Positions 53,224 to 62,919 are shown, counted from the stretch's first letter. The stretch is 64,000 nucleotides of DNA from Lachnospiraceae bacterium (GCA_016286555.1 JAEETA010000011.1:21978-85977); one strand, 5' to 3'. A program made the numbers and translations. Notes: a model not told the origin generated them from the letters alone.

Positions 53224-54609
53224 TTATCTGTCTTCAATGTTCTGATAAGGAACATGATGTCCCACGTATTTGTAGGCAGGACGAATGATCTTGCTGGAAT
53301 TGCGCAGCTCCTCCAGGCGATGTGCGCTCCATCCGGAGATACGGGCAATGGCAAAGAGGGGCGTAAAGAGCTCCTTGGGGATTCCCAGCATGCCATATAC
53401 AAATCCGCTGTAGAAGTCCACATTGGCGCTGACGGCCTTGTGTACATTCTTACGCTTCATGATCAGCTTGCCTGCAATGCGCTCCACACGATCATAGAAG
53501 TGGAACTCTCTGGTCAGCCCCTTCTCCTCTGCCAGTCTTCTTGCGTAATCCTTCAGGATCACCTCTCTGGGATCGGAAAGGGTGTAGACCGCATGGCCCA
53601 TACCGTAGATGAGACCTGCACCATCAAAGACTTCCTTGTCCAGGATCCGGTTCAGATAGGTCTCGATCTCGTCTTCGTTCTCCAGGTCGCTGATGTTCTC
53701 GAAGAGGTTGTCGAACATCTCCTGCACCTTCAGGTTGGCACCGCCGTGCTTAGGGCCCTTCAGAGAACCGATGGATGCGGCTACGCTGGAGTAGGTGTCC
53801 GTTCCGGAGGAAGTAACCACGTGGGTGGTGAAGGTGGAGTTGTTACCGCCGCCGTGATCCGCATGGACGATGAGGGCGATATCCAGCACCTTTGCCTCCA
53901 GTTCCGTAAAGGAGCCGTCGGGACGAAGCATCTGCAAAATGTTCTCGGAAAGAGAAAGTCCCTTCTTGGGATTCCGGATCACCAGCGCCTCATCCCTGCG
54001 GAAATGCAAGTAAGAATGATAGGAATAAACGGCGATCAGCGGGATCTTGTTGATCAGTTCCAGGCTCTGACGCAGCACATCGTTGATGGCCACGGAGTCC
54101 GGGTTATCATCATAGGTATAAAGGGTCAGGACGCAGCGCTGCAAAGCGTTCATGATATTGCCGTTAGAGGCTTTCATGACCACGTCACGGACAAAGCGGG
54201 CACCCAGATCCTGAAGCTGCTCGTTGATGCGAATCAGCTTCTCCAGTTCATCCTTTTTAGGAAGTCTTCCGAAAATAAGGAGGAATGTTACCTCCTCATA
54301 TCCGTAGCGGCGATTCTCCAGGCCTCTTACCAGGTCAATGACATTGATGCCCTGATAGTATAAACGTCCGTCACAGGGAATCTGATCTCCATCCACCAGG
54401 TCGTATGCCACCACATCCGACACCTCTGTCAGACCGGTAAGCACGCCCTTACCGTTTGCATCACGAAGACCGCGCTTTACATCGTAATCCAGATACAGGT
54501 TCTGATCGATGTAGCTGCTTTTATCAAGTTCGTCCAGCAGATATTTGAAATCGGCTTTCACTTCTCCCATCTCATCCAGGGAGAGCATTTCTTTGTTTTC
54601 TTCCAGCAT
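53224..54609 (-). CDS. Citrate synthase (Si type)
   Basis: 461 residues. Condenses acetyl-CoA with oxaloacetate. Active-site histidines are in VHADHGGGNNSTF and GPKHGGANLKV, and YGMGHAVYTLSDPR carries the third. The N-terminal 60-residue extension is longer than in GltA. No aconitase or isocitrate dehydrogenase is adjacent, so the enzyme likely serves a partial cycle feeding glutamate synthesis. It has its own promoter (54648-54676) and terminator. Confidence 0.94.
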   Translation of the reverse strand: MLEENKEMLSLDEMGEVKADFKYLLDELDKSSYIDQNLYLDYDVKRGLRDANGKGVLTGLTEVSDVVAYDLVDGDQIPCDGRLYYQGINVIDLVRGLENRRYGYEEVTFLLIFGRLPKKDELEKLIRINEQLQDLGARFVRDVVMKASNGNIMNALQRCVLTLYTYDDNPDSVAINDVLRQSLELINKIPLIAVYSYHSYLHFRRDEALVIRNPKKGLSLSENILQMLRPDGSFTELEAKVLDIALIVHADHGGGNNSTFTTHVVTSSGTDTYSSVAASIGSLKGPKHGGANLKVQEMFDNLFENISDLENEDEIETYLNRILDKEVFDGAGLIYGMGHAVYTLSDPREVILKDYARRLAEEKGLTREFHFYDRVERIAGKLIMKRKNVHKAVSANVDFYSGFVYGMLGIPKELFTPLFAIARISGWSAHRLEELRNSSKIIRPAYKYVGHHVPYQNIEDR

Positions 54610-54647
54610 GTACGGCCTCCAATTCTCGAATAGTATATATGTATCTA

Positions 54648-54676
54648 TGTATACAACCTTTTGGATGAAAATACAA
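54648..54676 (-). promoter_or_regulatory. Sigma-A-like promoter of citrate synthase
   Basis: Minus-strand -35 TTGTAT (54671-54676), 17-bp spacer, -10 TATACA (54648-54653). It lies in the short gap after the SGNH-like gene. Confidence 0.62.
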
Positions 54677-54696
54677 CCCTAAGTTTTAACAGTTTT

Positions 54697-56115
54697 TTAA
54701 AATCCTTTGGAATCCAGCACTTCCCCTGTCAGGGGATCATAGACGATAACTGTAAGAAAATAAAAACGAGTGGAAAATTCTTCTCCGTTCAAAAGCAGGT
54801 TACCTTCTGCCAGATCACCGTGAAATGCGGCCTGCAGCACGCTTCCTCCTGCCAGTTTTCTGGTTACAGGCTTTGCATTCTGATCGTTCTCGGTCAGGAG
54901 CTGCGCTCTCCCGTTCTCTGTGATCCATTTTCCGCCGGCCGCATATTCTTTATAGGAAAGGCCAAAGGCGGACAGGGAATCATAATAGACATTGTTGCGT
55001 TCGATATAATCCGCTTCCAGACTGAAGATCAGCTGCAGATCCTTATGGGAGTTCAGCACGCCAAGGTATTGGTTCACATCTTCCGTCTGATGCAGCAAGC
55101 TTGCTGTTTTTTGATGTTCTATATATGTAAGGTCGTTGTCCCATGCTTCGTACCGGGAATCGCCTCTGTGATCGGTAAGTATAAAAGAACCGGACAGGAT
55201 TTCTCCGAAGAGACGGCTGACCTTTTCGGCACCGGTTGCATTCAAATGAGACCCGTCCCTGAAATCTATGGCAGGATCGATGGAAGCAGAGCTCATGAGA
55301 TAATCAGAACTTACCACCGCGATACCCTTCTCTTCCGCATAGGAAAGCGCTGCAGAGATCTGCGCTCCGGAGGTTTCATCCTGCGCAAAGGGAAGCACCG
55401 TCAGGATCAAAGTAAAGTCTTCTTTCCCTGCCAGTTCCTGCAATCCCTGCAGAAAAGCGATATTGGTGTCGGAAAGCTCCCCTGCGGGATAAGATTGCAA
55501 GGACGCGGGATCCAGAGGCTCGATCTCATCACTGTAAAGCTCTCCTCTTCCGAAGGAAGAAAGCGGAGAAGCTGTAAAATCATATTTTCCAAGCTCCGCA
55601 TAACGCTCATGAACAATGGGCCATTTCAGAGCGTATTCCGGGAACTCTTTTCTGTCTGTCTCCTGCCATGCCAGTTTCAGATAGTCGATGCCAAAGGGCA
55701 GAGATACCAGATTACGATACAGATTTCCCGGCTCGGAATGCTCGTCGTAGGTCAGTGCAAAAAGGTCCACTACCACAACCTTTGGACTCTGTTTTTTGCA
55801 GGCATTTTTGATATAGGCCAGAGTCTCCTCCTTCGTCTGATCAGAGACCGCCAGATCAAAGGCAGAGATCCCGTATTCCGACCAGAGGACGCTTGGGTAA
55901 ATACCGCAATACACATGGCTGGTGCCCGCAAAGAGAACGTCCACCGTATCCTTCGGTGTTTCTTCCAGCATCTCCCTGCAGGACAAATAATCCCCCGCAG
56001 TATCCTTCCAGAACAGAACGCGGTATACGCAGGAAAGCACCAGAACCAGGAGCAGGACAAAAGCTCCGATGCGAATTCCGTTATTCACTTTTTCTTTCGA
56101 AAAAAGTGTCTTCAA
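54697..56115 (-). CDS. SGNH-like cell-surface acyltransferase partner
   Basis: 472 residues. One membrane anchor (about 17-38), then an extracytoplasmic domain. The SGNH-type motifs are VDVLFAGTSHVYCGIYP (nucleophile Ser) and FRDGSHLNATGAEK (Asp/His). This fits the AlgJ/AlgX or DltD-like partners of MBOAT proteins, which transfer acyl (usually acetyl) groups to surface polymers. The TTG start has AGGAG eight bases upstream. It follows the MBOAT gene by 11 bp. The C-terminal 130 residues have no recognised fold. The polymer substrate is unknown. Confidence 0.8.
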   Translation of the reverse strand: MKTLFSKEKVNNGIRIGAFVLLLVLVLSCVYRVLFWKDTAGDYLSCREMLEETPKDTVDVLFAGTSHVYCGIYPSVLWSEYGISAFDLAVSDQTKEETLAYIKNACKKQSPKVVVVDLFALTYDEHSEPGNLYRNLVSLPFGIDYLKLAWQETDRKEFPEYALKWPIVHERYAELGKYDFTASPLSSFGRGELYSDEIEPLDPASLQSYPAGELSDTNIAFLQGLQELAGKEDFTLILTVLPFAQDETSGAQISAALSYAEEKGIAVVSSDYLMSSASIDPAIDFRDGSHLNATGAEKVSRLFGEILSGSFILTDHRGDSRYEAWDNDLTYIEHQKTASLLHQTEDVNQYLGVLNSHKDLQLIFSLEADYIERNNVYYDSLSAFGLSYKEYAAGGKWITENGRAQLLTENDQNAKPVTRKLAGGSVLQAAFHGDLAEGNLLLNGEEFSTRFYFLTVIVYDPLTGEVLDSKGF

Positions 56116-56126
56116 GACCGTTACTC

Positions 56127-57626
56127 CTAAAATGCAAAATAGATGAACTGCCTGGAATCAAAATGCACGCCATATTTTCCGAAGACCAGTACAAGGACCG
56201 CCAGACAGATCATCACCGCAAATCTCGCAGGCAGGTTCTGCCGATACAGCAAATTACCGAAGTCTTCTGTTCTGCGCTTACAAAGCTTACTTACAAACAG
56301 CACCAAAAGAAGCCCGGCCAGCAGGATTCCCATTTCCATACGATCCAGTCCGTAGCCGTAGAGACTGCCGTTCAGGAAATTCCAGGGATCAAAAGCAGTA
56401 AACATCTGCCGGATCAAAAGCAGAGCCTGTCCCATACTCTCCGCCCGGAAAAAGATCCAGGCAAAAGATGTGAGAAGGAAGGTGACCAGGACTTTGAAAA
56501 CCCGGAAGCTACCGGCTTCCTTCTTCAGATGCAAACGCTCTACCACCCGTTCTTCCAGAGGCTTTTTCAGGTCTCCGATGATCTGATAGATTCCGTGGAG
56601 TCCGCCCCAAAACACATAGGTCCAGTCCGCTCCGTGCCAGAGGCCGCTGAGCAGGAAGGTGATCATAAGGTTTCCGTACTTTCTGGCTCTTCCTTTACGA
56701 TTACCGCCCAAAGGAATGTAGAGATAATCCCGGAACCAGGTGCTGAGGGAAATATGCCACCTGTGCCAGAAATCTCCGATGGAGGTGGCAAAATAAGGAG
56801 TGGCAAAATTCTGCATCAGATGAATACCCATCATCCGCGCGCATCCGATGGCGATGGCGGAATAACCGGCAAAATCAAAATAGATCTGCAGGGAAAAGCC
56901 GAAGGCAGCCACCAGGGTCTCCACCGTTCCTGCAAAAGGCAGGTTATCGTAGATCCCGTCCACCAGAATGCTGAGGCGATCTGCCAGTACCATTTTCTGG
57001 AAATAGCCCCACAACATCAGAGCAAACCCGGAGGACAAGCCTTCCATAGTTACAGGAGTGGTGGTTTTCAGATCCTTCAGTTGTTTCAGGAGTGATCCGC
57101 TCCTCTCGATGGGACCCGCCACCAGCTGGGGGAAGAAACTCACAAAGAGGGCGTAATCGATCAGGTTATGCTCCGCTGCGATGGTGCCCCTGCTCACATC
57201 GATGAGATAGCCGATGCTCTGGAAGGTATAAAAAGAAATGCCGACCGGGAGCAGCAGGTTCAGGGGATTGGTAACACCCTCACCGCCAAAGGCTCTCAAA
57301 ACGGCATTTACATTATCCAGGAAAAAGTCAAAATACTTAAAGCAAAACAGGGCTGCAAATGAGAGACAGATGCAGCCCGTTACAATTCTCTTTCTGATGT
57401 TTTGAAAATGCTTGTCCTCTCCCGCGTAACGCTCCAAAAGCAAAGCGCCGATGTAGCTTACCAGAGTATTGCCGGCGATGAGCAATGCGTATTTCGGCTG
57501 CCAGGACATGTAGAACACATAGCTGGCAATCAAAAGAAATGCAGGCCGGATCCGCTTCGGCAAGATCAGGTACAGCACAAACACTGCGGGAAAGAACAAC
57601 ACAAACGCAGCAGAATTAAAAAGCAT
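56127..57626 (-). CDS. MBOAT-family O-acyltransferase (AlgI/DltB-like)
   Basis: 499 residues from the ATG at 57626, about 10-11 membrane spans. The family-typical start is MLFNSAAFVLFFPAVFVLYL; the catalytic histidine is in LLSGLWHGADWTYVFWGGLHG, with the WHRWHISLSTWFRDYLYIPLGG motif before it. It moves acyl groups across the membrane for O-acetylation. It starts 8 bp after the ackA stop with only a weak ribosome binding site, so translation probably depends on ackA. Its SGNH partner follows directly. Confidence 0.92.
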   Translation of the reverse strand: MLFNSAAFVLFFPAVFVLYLILPKRIRPAFLLIASYVFYMSWQPKYALLIAGNTLVSYIGALLLERYAGEDKHFQNIRKRIVTGCICLSFAALFCFKYFDFFLDNVNAVLRAFGGEGVTNPLNLLLPVGISFYTFQSIGYLIDVSRGTIAAEHNLIDYALFVSFFPQLVAGPIERSGSLLKQLKDLKTTTPVTMEGLSSGFALMLWGYFQKMVLADRLSILVDGIYDNLPFAGTVETLVAAFGFSLQIYFDFAGYSAIAIGCARMMGIHLMQNFATPYFATSIGDFWHRWHISLSTWFRDYLYIPLGGNRKGRARKYGNLMITFLLSGLWHGADWTYVFWGGLHGIYQIIGDLKKPLEERVVERLHLKKEAGSFRVFKVLVTFLLTSFAWIFFRAESMGQALLLIRQMFTAFDPWNFLNGSLYGYGLDRMEMGILLAGLLLVLFVSKLCKRRTEDFGNLLYRQNLPARFAVMICLAVLVLVFGKYGVHFDSRQFIYFAF

Positions 57627-57633
57627 GATTTTC

Positions 57634-58827
57634 TTAAACCAAAGCCAGGGTTTCTCTTGCGATGGCAAGTTCTTCGTTGGTGGGGATGACCATCACCTTT
57701 GTGCGGCTGTCGGGAGTGGTGATAACGATATCCTCACCACGCTTGTTGTTGGCGGCATCATCCAGCTTGATCCCCAGATACCCCAGGTACTCACACACCC
57801 AGGATCTTACAATGGGAGCGTTCTCACCCACACCTGCGGTAAAGCAGATCACATCAACACCGTTCATTGCAGCCACATAAGCACCGATGTACTTTGCTAC
57901 TCTGTAGCAGAAAGCTTCCAACGTCATGGTAGCCTTCTTGTTGCCCTCGTTATGTGCCTTCTCCAGGTCGCGGAAGTCGGAGGAAATATCTCCGGACAGA
58001 CCGAAGACACCGGACTTCTTATTCAGCACATTCATAACCTCGGAAAGGGTCATGTTTTCCTTGTTTGCCAGGAACTCCAGGATAGCGGGATCCAGATCAC
58101 CGCTTCTGGTGCCCATGATCAGACCTTCCAGAGGAGTCAGGCCCATGGAAGTATCCACGCATTTTCCGTTCAGCACTGCAGAGACGGAAGCGCCGTTCCC
58201 CAGGTGGCAGACAATGATCTTCTGGGTGTTATAATCCACGCCCAGCTTCTCTGCTGCTCTGTGGGATACATAGGAATGGCTGGTGCCGTGGAAGCCGTAA
58301 CGGCGAACCTTATACTTCTCATAATAGGAATAAGGCAGGCCGTACATGTAAGCCTTCGCAGGCATGGTCTGATGAAATGCGGTATCGAAAACAGCTACCA
58401 TGGGAGTATCTCCCATCAGCTTTCTGCAGGCATCAATACCGATCAGGTTTGCGGGATTGTGCAGAGGAGCCAGGTCATTGCACTCACGGATGGCTTCGAG
58501 CACTTCATCCGTAATGATGGTGGAGGAAGCAAACTTCTCTCCGCCGTGCACGATACGATGTCCTACGGCACCGATCTCTTTCAGATCCTTCACAACGCCT
58601 GTTGCGGGATTGGTCAGCGCCTCCAGCACCAGGCGGATAGCCTCGGTGTGGTCCGGCATGGGAGTTTCCTTTACTTCCTTCTCGCCGCCGGCAGGAGTAT
58701 AGGAAATGACAGATCCGTCAATTCCGATTCTCTCACACAGACCTTTTGCGATCCAGTTCTCGGTATCGGAATCGATCAATTGGAATTTCAGAGAGGAGGA
58801 ACCGCAGTTGATCACCAAAATATTCAT
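57634..58827 (-). CDS. ackA: Acetate kinase
   Basis: 397 residues from the ATG at 58827 with AAAGGAAG upstream; the frame extends 35 codons further without homology. Interconverts acetyl phosphate and acetate with ATP gain. VINCGSSSLKFQL, HRIVHGGEKF, GFHGTSHSYVSH and FTAGVGENA are diagnostic. Pta is encoded 232 bp upstream across a hairpin-rich leader (58859-58973). Confidence 0.97.
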   Translation of the reverse strand: MNILVINCGSSSLKFQLIDSDTENWIAKGLCERIGIDGSVISYTPAGGEKEVKETPMPDHTEAIRLVLEALTNPATGVVKDLKEIGAVGHRIVHGGEKFASSTIITDEVLEAIRECNDLAPLHNPANLIGIDACRKLMGDTPMVAVFDTAFHQTMPAKAYMYGLPYSYYEKYKVRRYGFHGTSHSYVSHRAAEKLGVDYNTQKIIVCHLGNGASVSAVLNGKCVDTSMGLTPLEGLIMGTRSGDLDPAILEFLANKENMTLSEVMNVLNKKSGVFGLSGDISSDFRDLEKAHNEGNKKATMTLEAFCYRVAKYIGAYVAAMNGVDVICFTAGVGENAPIVRSWVCEYLGYLGIKLDDAANNKRGEDIVITTPDSRTKVMVIPTNEELAIARETLALV

Positions 58828-58858
58828 GTTTTGTCTTCCTTTCATTGTTTCTATAAAC

Positions 58859-58973
58859 GGATTGCTACGTTTCCTTCGGAAACTTTCGCAATCCCCTTCA
58901 ATACAACAGACCGCTTTGCGCTCTGTTGTCATGCATTCGGAATCCGTTGATTTTCATTCAAAGAATGAAAATC
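58859..58973 (-). promoter_or_regulatory. Hairpin-rich ackA leader
   Basis: Three stems in the pta-ackA gap: GGATTGC / GCAATCC (58859-58894) enclosing GTTTCC / GGAAAC; ACAACAGA / TCTGTTGT (58903-58929); and GATTTTCATTC / GAATGAAAATC (58949-58973, 11 bp perfect, 3-nt loop). None has a clear T-tract. They may stabilise or regulate the ackA part of the transcript. Confidence 0.55.
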
Positions 58974-59006
58974 ACTGCTTCCTCATGTTTCGGCGGGTCC
59001 TAAAGT

Positions 59007-59043
59007 AAAAATCCTCATTCAAGCAAGCTTGATTCGGATTTTT
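59007..59043 (-). terminator. Terminator-like hairpin after pta
   Basis: AAAAATCC / GGATTTTT outer stem with inner TCAAGC-AA-GCTTGA; the T-run forms part of the stem. It begins 17 bp past the pta stop and could separate pta from ackA, or act as a leaky terminator. Confidence 0.6.
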
Positions 59044-59059
59044 GACTTTCGTCCCCTGT

Positions 59060-60061
59060 TTATACAAGCTGCGCCTGTACTGCAGTCAAAGCAACAACAC
59101 CTACGATATCCTGCCAGGAACATCCTCTGGAAAGATCGTTCACGGGCTTTGCGATACCCTGCAACATGGGGCCGTAAGCCTCGGCACCGCCCAGACGCTG
59201 TACCAGCTTGTAGCCGATGTTGCCCGCATCCAGGTTGGGGAAGATCAGAATGTTTGCCTTACCTGCGACTACGCTTCCGGGGGCCTTGGACTTTGCAACG
59301 CCGGGAACCAGAGCTGCGTCGGTCTGAAGCTCGCCGTCCAGAACCAGATGAGGATACTGCTCGTGTGCGATACGGGTTGCCTCTACCACCTTATCAACCA
59401 GAGCGTGCTTTGCACTGCCCTTGGTGGAGTGGCTCAGCATTGCAACAACGGGCTTGGGACCTACCAGAGCCTTGAAGGATCTTGCGGAAGAATCTGCGAT
59501 CGCTGCCAGTTCTTCGGGATTCGGATCCTGGTTCAGACCACAGTCAGCCAGCAGGAATGCACCGTTCTCGCCCATGTCCTTCATGATGGTATCCAGAATG
59601 AAAAATGCACTTACCAGCTTCACGCCAGGTGCAGTCTTCAGGATCTGCAGTGCGGGACGCAGGGTATCAGCGGTGGAATGACATGCACCCGCAACCATAC
59701 CGTCTGCATCGTTTGCCTTCACCATCATAATACCGAAAGTCAGCCAGTCTTTCAGCAAGGTCTCTCTTGCCTTCTCAGGGGTCATTCCCTTGGCTTTTCT
59801 GGTCTCATACAGCAGATTGACATATTCATCCAGCTTGGGCGTGGTCTCGGGATTGATCACCTTGACATCATCCAGATCGATATCCAGCCAGCCGGCACCG
59901 TCACGGATCTTCTCTTCATTGCCCACCATGATAATGTTAGCAATGCCCTCTTCAATGATCTTCGCTGCTGCAAGCAAAGTTCTCTTGTCTGTGGATTCGG
60001 GCAGCACAATTGTTTTCTTGTCGATTTTTGCCCTTTCTTTGATTTGATCGATATAAGCCAT
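59060..60061 (-). CDS. pta: Phosphate acetyltransferase
   Basis: 333 residues, the short Pta form lacking the N-terminal P-loop domains. Converts acetyl-CoA to acetyl phosphate, upstream of AckA. IVLPESTDKRTLLAAAKI, HSTADTLRPALQILK, FLLADCGLNQDPN and FPNLDAGNIGYKLVQRLGGA match the family. The promoter at 60132-60160 has a perfect -10. Diverges from tmcAL. Confidence 0.96.
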   Translation of the reverse strand: MAYIDQIKERAKIDKKTIVLPESTDKRTLLAAAKIIEEGIANIIMVGNEEKIRDGAGWLDIDLDDVKVINPETTPKLDEYVNLLYETRKAKGMTPEKARETLLKDWLTFGIMMVKANDADGMVAGACHSTADTLRPALQILKTAPGVKLVSAFFILDTIMKDMGENGAFLLADCGLNQDPNPEELAAIADSSARSFKALVGPKPVVAMLSHSTKGSAKHALVDKVVEATRIAHEQYPHLVLDGELQTDAALVPGVAKSKAPGSVVAGKANILIFPNLDAGNIGYKLVQRLGGAEAYGPMLQGIAKPVNDLSRGCSWQDIVGVVALTAVQAQLV

Positions 60062-60131
60062 AATTACCTCACTTTAAGCGTTTTGTGCCACAGGAAAATA
60101 CTGCGGCAGTTGAAATCGTTGACGAGATTAT

Positions 60132-60160
60132 ATTATACTAAAGAGGTAATATGCGCACAA
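60132..60160 (-). promoter_or_regulatory. Sigma-A promoter of pta
   Basis: Minus-strand -35 TTGTGC (60155-60160), 17-bp spacer, -10 TATAAT (60132-60137), with a second overlapping TATAAT at 60127-60132. It predicts a leader of about 65 nt. Confidence 0.72.
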
Positions 60161-60259
60161 GACAAAAACGCCGATTTATTGTACAAAATCCCGAACAAAA
60201 CGCTCTGATTTCGTTAAAACTTTAGCAATGTTTCACAGATTTTCATGGAGACGAAAATC

Positions 60260-61495
60260 ATGACCATCAATGCCATCATCGCGGAATACAATCCCTTTCA
60301 CAACGGCCACGCTCATCAGATCCGCCAGGCAAAACAGATCACGGGTGCGGATTATACCATAGTCATCATGAGCGGTGACTTTGTGCAGCGCGGCGCCCCC
60401 GCCATCGTAGACAAATATGCCAGAGCACGGATGGCGCTTGAGTGCGGCGCAGATCTGGTGCTGGAACTTCCCTGCACCTATGCGGTCTCCAGTGCGGAAT
60501 ATTTTGCCAAAGGCGGCGTTAACATCCTGAGCAGACTGGGTGTGGTGACCCATCTGGTCTACGGCATTGAGAACGGTTCCCTGGAGGAAATGACGGCCAT
60601 CGCTTCCGTCCTTGCCAACGAACCTCCCGAGTATAAAGAACTGCTGAGGGAACAGCTTCGCTCCGGCAAGAGCTTCCCTGTTGCCAGAAATGCGGCTTTG
60701 CTGGATTATGATCCCGGCCTTTACAATGCAGGGACCATTCTCAGCTCTCCCAACAACATTCTGGCTGTGGAATACCTGAAGGCTCTGATCCAGCACGGAT
60801 CTACCATCAAACCTGTTCCCATCATCCGTCAGGGTGCCGGATACCATGATCGTTACACCGGTGTTCAGGAATACGCTTCTGCCACCGCCATCAGGCAGGC
60901 CATCACCTACGGCGAGAACCTGCAGAGCCTGGAGAGCGTCATGCACGCTTCGGCTTTCGATACTTTAATGCGAGCCGTGGATCACAAGAGCATCATGGAA
61001 GTGGACGACTTCTCTCAGATGCTGCTGTACAAGCTCCTGATGGAAGAACCTTACGGTTATGAAAAATACCTGGATGTGGACCGGGAACTCTCCGATCGCA
61101 TCTTGCGGTCCTTAAACAAGTTCGAGTGCATCACTCAGTTTACTGATTATCTGAAGACCAAGGACAAGACCTACACAAGGGTTGCCCGGGCGCTCTTCCA
61201 CATCCTGCTGGACATCTCCGAAGCGGATTACGAACTGCTGGATACCATCGATCATGCGCCTTATGCCAAGATCCTGGGATTCCGTAAAGAGTCCGAAGGA
61301 CTCCTTACCGAGATCAAGGCACATGCTTCCATTCCGCTGATTGCAAAATACTCCGAGGCAAAGCGGCTCCTTTACGATGAACAGCTGCGGATCCTGGAAA
61401 AGGGAATGCAGATCTCCGATGTGTACAATGCAGCGGTCTGTGTAAAGACGGGAACACCTTTCCTGAGAGACTTCAGCTATCCCGAAGTACTTTAA
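60260..61495 (+). CDS. tmcAL: tRNA(Met) cytidine acetate ligase TmcAL
   Basis: 411 residues from the ATG at 60260, with GGAGA eight bases upstream; an ATG five codons earlier lacks that spacing. Nucleotidyltransferase fold with HxGH in IIAEYNPFHNGHAHQ, followed by MSGDFVQRGAPAI. TmcAL (YlbM) acetylates C34 of elongator tRNA-Met using acetate and ATP, through acetyl-adenylate. It lies divergent from pta-ackA, the acetate-forming pathway. Closed by a strong terminator. Confidence 0.93.
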   Translation: MTINAIIAEYNPFHNGHAHQIRQAKQITGADYTIVIMSGDFVQRGAPAIVDKYARARMALECGADLVLELPCTYAVSSAEYFAKGGVNILSRLGVVTHLVYGIENGSLEEMTAIASVLANEPPEYKELLREQLRSGKSFPVARNAALLDYDPGLYNAGTILSSPNNILAVEYLKALIQHGSTIKPVPIIRQGAGYHDRYTGVQEYASATAIRQAITYGENLQSLESVMHASAFDTLMRAVDHKSIMEVDDFSQMLLYKLLMEEPYGYEKYLDVDRELSDRILRSLNKFECITQFTDYLKTKDKTYTRVARALFHILLDISEADYELLDTIDHAPYAKILGFRKESEGLLTEIKAHASIPLIAKYSEAKRLLYDEQLRILEKGMQISDVYNAAVCVKTGTPFLRDFSYPEVL

Positions 61496-61513
61496 CAATC
61501 TATTTGAAGGCAC

Positions 61514-61546
61514 AAAAATACGGGGCACAACGCCCCGTATTTTTTT
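61514..61546. terminator. Bidirectional terminator after tmcAL
   Basis: AAAAATACGGGGC / GCCCCGTATTTTT 13-bp stem with a 5-nt loop, with A- and T-tracts at both ends. It ends tmcAL and the convergent UPF0210 gene. Confidence 0.93.
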
Positions 61547-61554
61547 CGTTTGAA

Positions 61555-62919
61555 TTAGTTTTTAAAAGAATGAATCGGTGCAGGAATCCGACCGGTTCTG
61601 GAGATGAAGTTCTCACAGGAGAATCCGTTCACCGGCATAATGGGTGCATATCCCAGAAGACCGCCGAATTCAACAACCTCTCCCACCGTCTTACCGATGA
61701 CGGGGATCACACGAACCGCCGTGGTCTTGGCATTCACCATACCGATGGCCATCTCATCCGCAATGATACCGGAAATGGTAGCCGCGGAGGTATCGCCGGG
61801 AATGGCGATCATGTCCAGACCCACAGAGCAGACACAGGTCATGGCTTCCAGCTTTTCCAGAGTCAGGGCACCTGCTTCCACGGCATTGATCATTCCCTGA
61901 TCCTCGCTGACGGGAATGAAGGCTCCGCTTAAGCCCCCCACATAGGAGGAAGCCATAACGCCGCCCTTCTTTACCTGATCATTCAACAGTGCAAGGGCTG
62001 CGGTGGTTCCGGGAGCACCGGCATATTCCAGACCGATCTCACAAAGGATATCCGCAACGGAATCTCCGATGGCGGGAGTGGGAGCCAGGGACAGATCCAC
62101 GATACCGAAGTCCACGCCCAGCATACGGGAGGCTTCCTTCGCCACCAGCTGACCCACACGGGTCACCTTAAATGCGGTCTTCTTAATGGTCTCACAGAGC
62201 ACTTCGAAGCTCTCACCTCTCACCTGCTCCAATGCTTTCTTTACAACGCCGGGGCCGCTGACGCCCACATTGATGATCCTGTCACCTTCGGTGACGCCGT
62301 GGAAAGCACCTGCCATGAAAGGATTGTCATCCGGAGCATTGCAGAACACCACCAGCTTCGCACAGCCCAGGGAATCCTTTTCTTTGGTCAGCTCTGCAGT
62401 CTCCCGGATCACCTGGCCCATTAGACGCACCGCATCCATATTAATGCCGGTACGAGTGGAACCCAGGTTCACGGAGCTGCAAACGAAATCCGTGGTAGCC
62501 AGCGCCTTGGGAATGGCTCTCAGAAGAAGTTCATCCGCAGGTGTCATATTTTTGCTTACCAGCGCGGAGAAACCTCCCAGGAAATTCACGCCCACTTCCT
62601 TGGCAACGCCGTCCAGGGTCTGGGCGATCTTTACAAAATCATCACTGGTCTTGCAGCAGGCAGCTCCCACTATGGCAATGGGAGTAACGCTGATGCGCTT
62701 GTTCACAATGGGGATTCCGTACTCTCTGGAGATCTCCTCACCGGTCTTTACCAGGTCCTTTGCGGAAGTGTAGATCTTGTCACGGATCTTCCTGCAACAG
62801 GTGTCCAGATCCGCATCGATACAGTCCAGAAGAGAGATACCCATGGTGATGGTTCTCACATCCAGGTTCTCTTCCTCGATCATCTTATTGGTTTCAATGA
62901 CTTCAAATTGATTGATCAT
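61555..62919 (-). CDS. UPF0210 / DUF711 (PFL-like) family protein
   Basis: 454 residues. Matches the DUF711 family, which has a pyruvate-formate-lyase-like fold but no established glycyl radical. Recognisable stretches are [48 protein letters not shown] and [15 protein letters not shown]. Function unknown. Its constant partner, an ACT-domain protein, is encoded 62 bp upstream, which suggests amino-acid-responsive regulation (inference). Confidence 0.9.
   Translation of the reverse strand: MINQFEVIETNKMIEEENLDVRTITMGISLLDCIDADLDTCCRKIRDKIYTSAKDLVKTGEEISREYGIPIVNKRISVTPIAIVGAACCKTSDDFVKIAQTLDGVAKEVGVNFLGGFSALVSKNMTPADELLLRAIPKALATTDFVCSSVNLGSTRTGINMDAVRLMGQVIRETAELTKEKDSLGCAKLVVFCNAPDDNPFMAGAFHGVTEGDRIINVGVSGPGVVKKALEQVRGESFEVLCETIKKTAFKVTRVGQLVAKEASRMLGVDFGIVDLSLAPTPAIGDSVADILCEIGLEYAGAPGTTAALALLNDQVKKGGVMASSYVGGLSGAFIPVSEDQGMINAVEAGALTLEKLEAMTCVCSVGLDMIAIPGDTSAATISGIIADEMAIGMVNAKTTAVRVIPVIGKTVGEVVEFGGLLGYAPIMPVNGFSCENFISRTGRIPAPIHSFKN

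Noticed and set aside
52708..54363. 551-codon plus-strand open frame opposite citrate synthase
   Set aside because: The minus strand encodes complete citrate synthase with all active-site motifs; the plus frame has no motif or start signal.
54661..57095. Two plus-strand frames of 400-489 codons opposite the SGNH and MBOAT genes
   Set aside because: Shadows of well-supported minus-strand genes; protein composition is Cys/His/Arg-skewed and motif-free.
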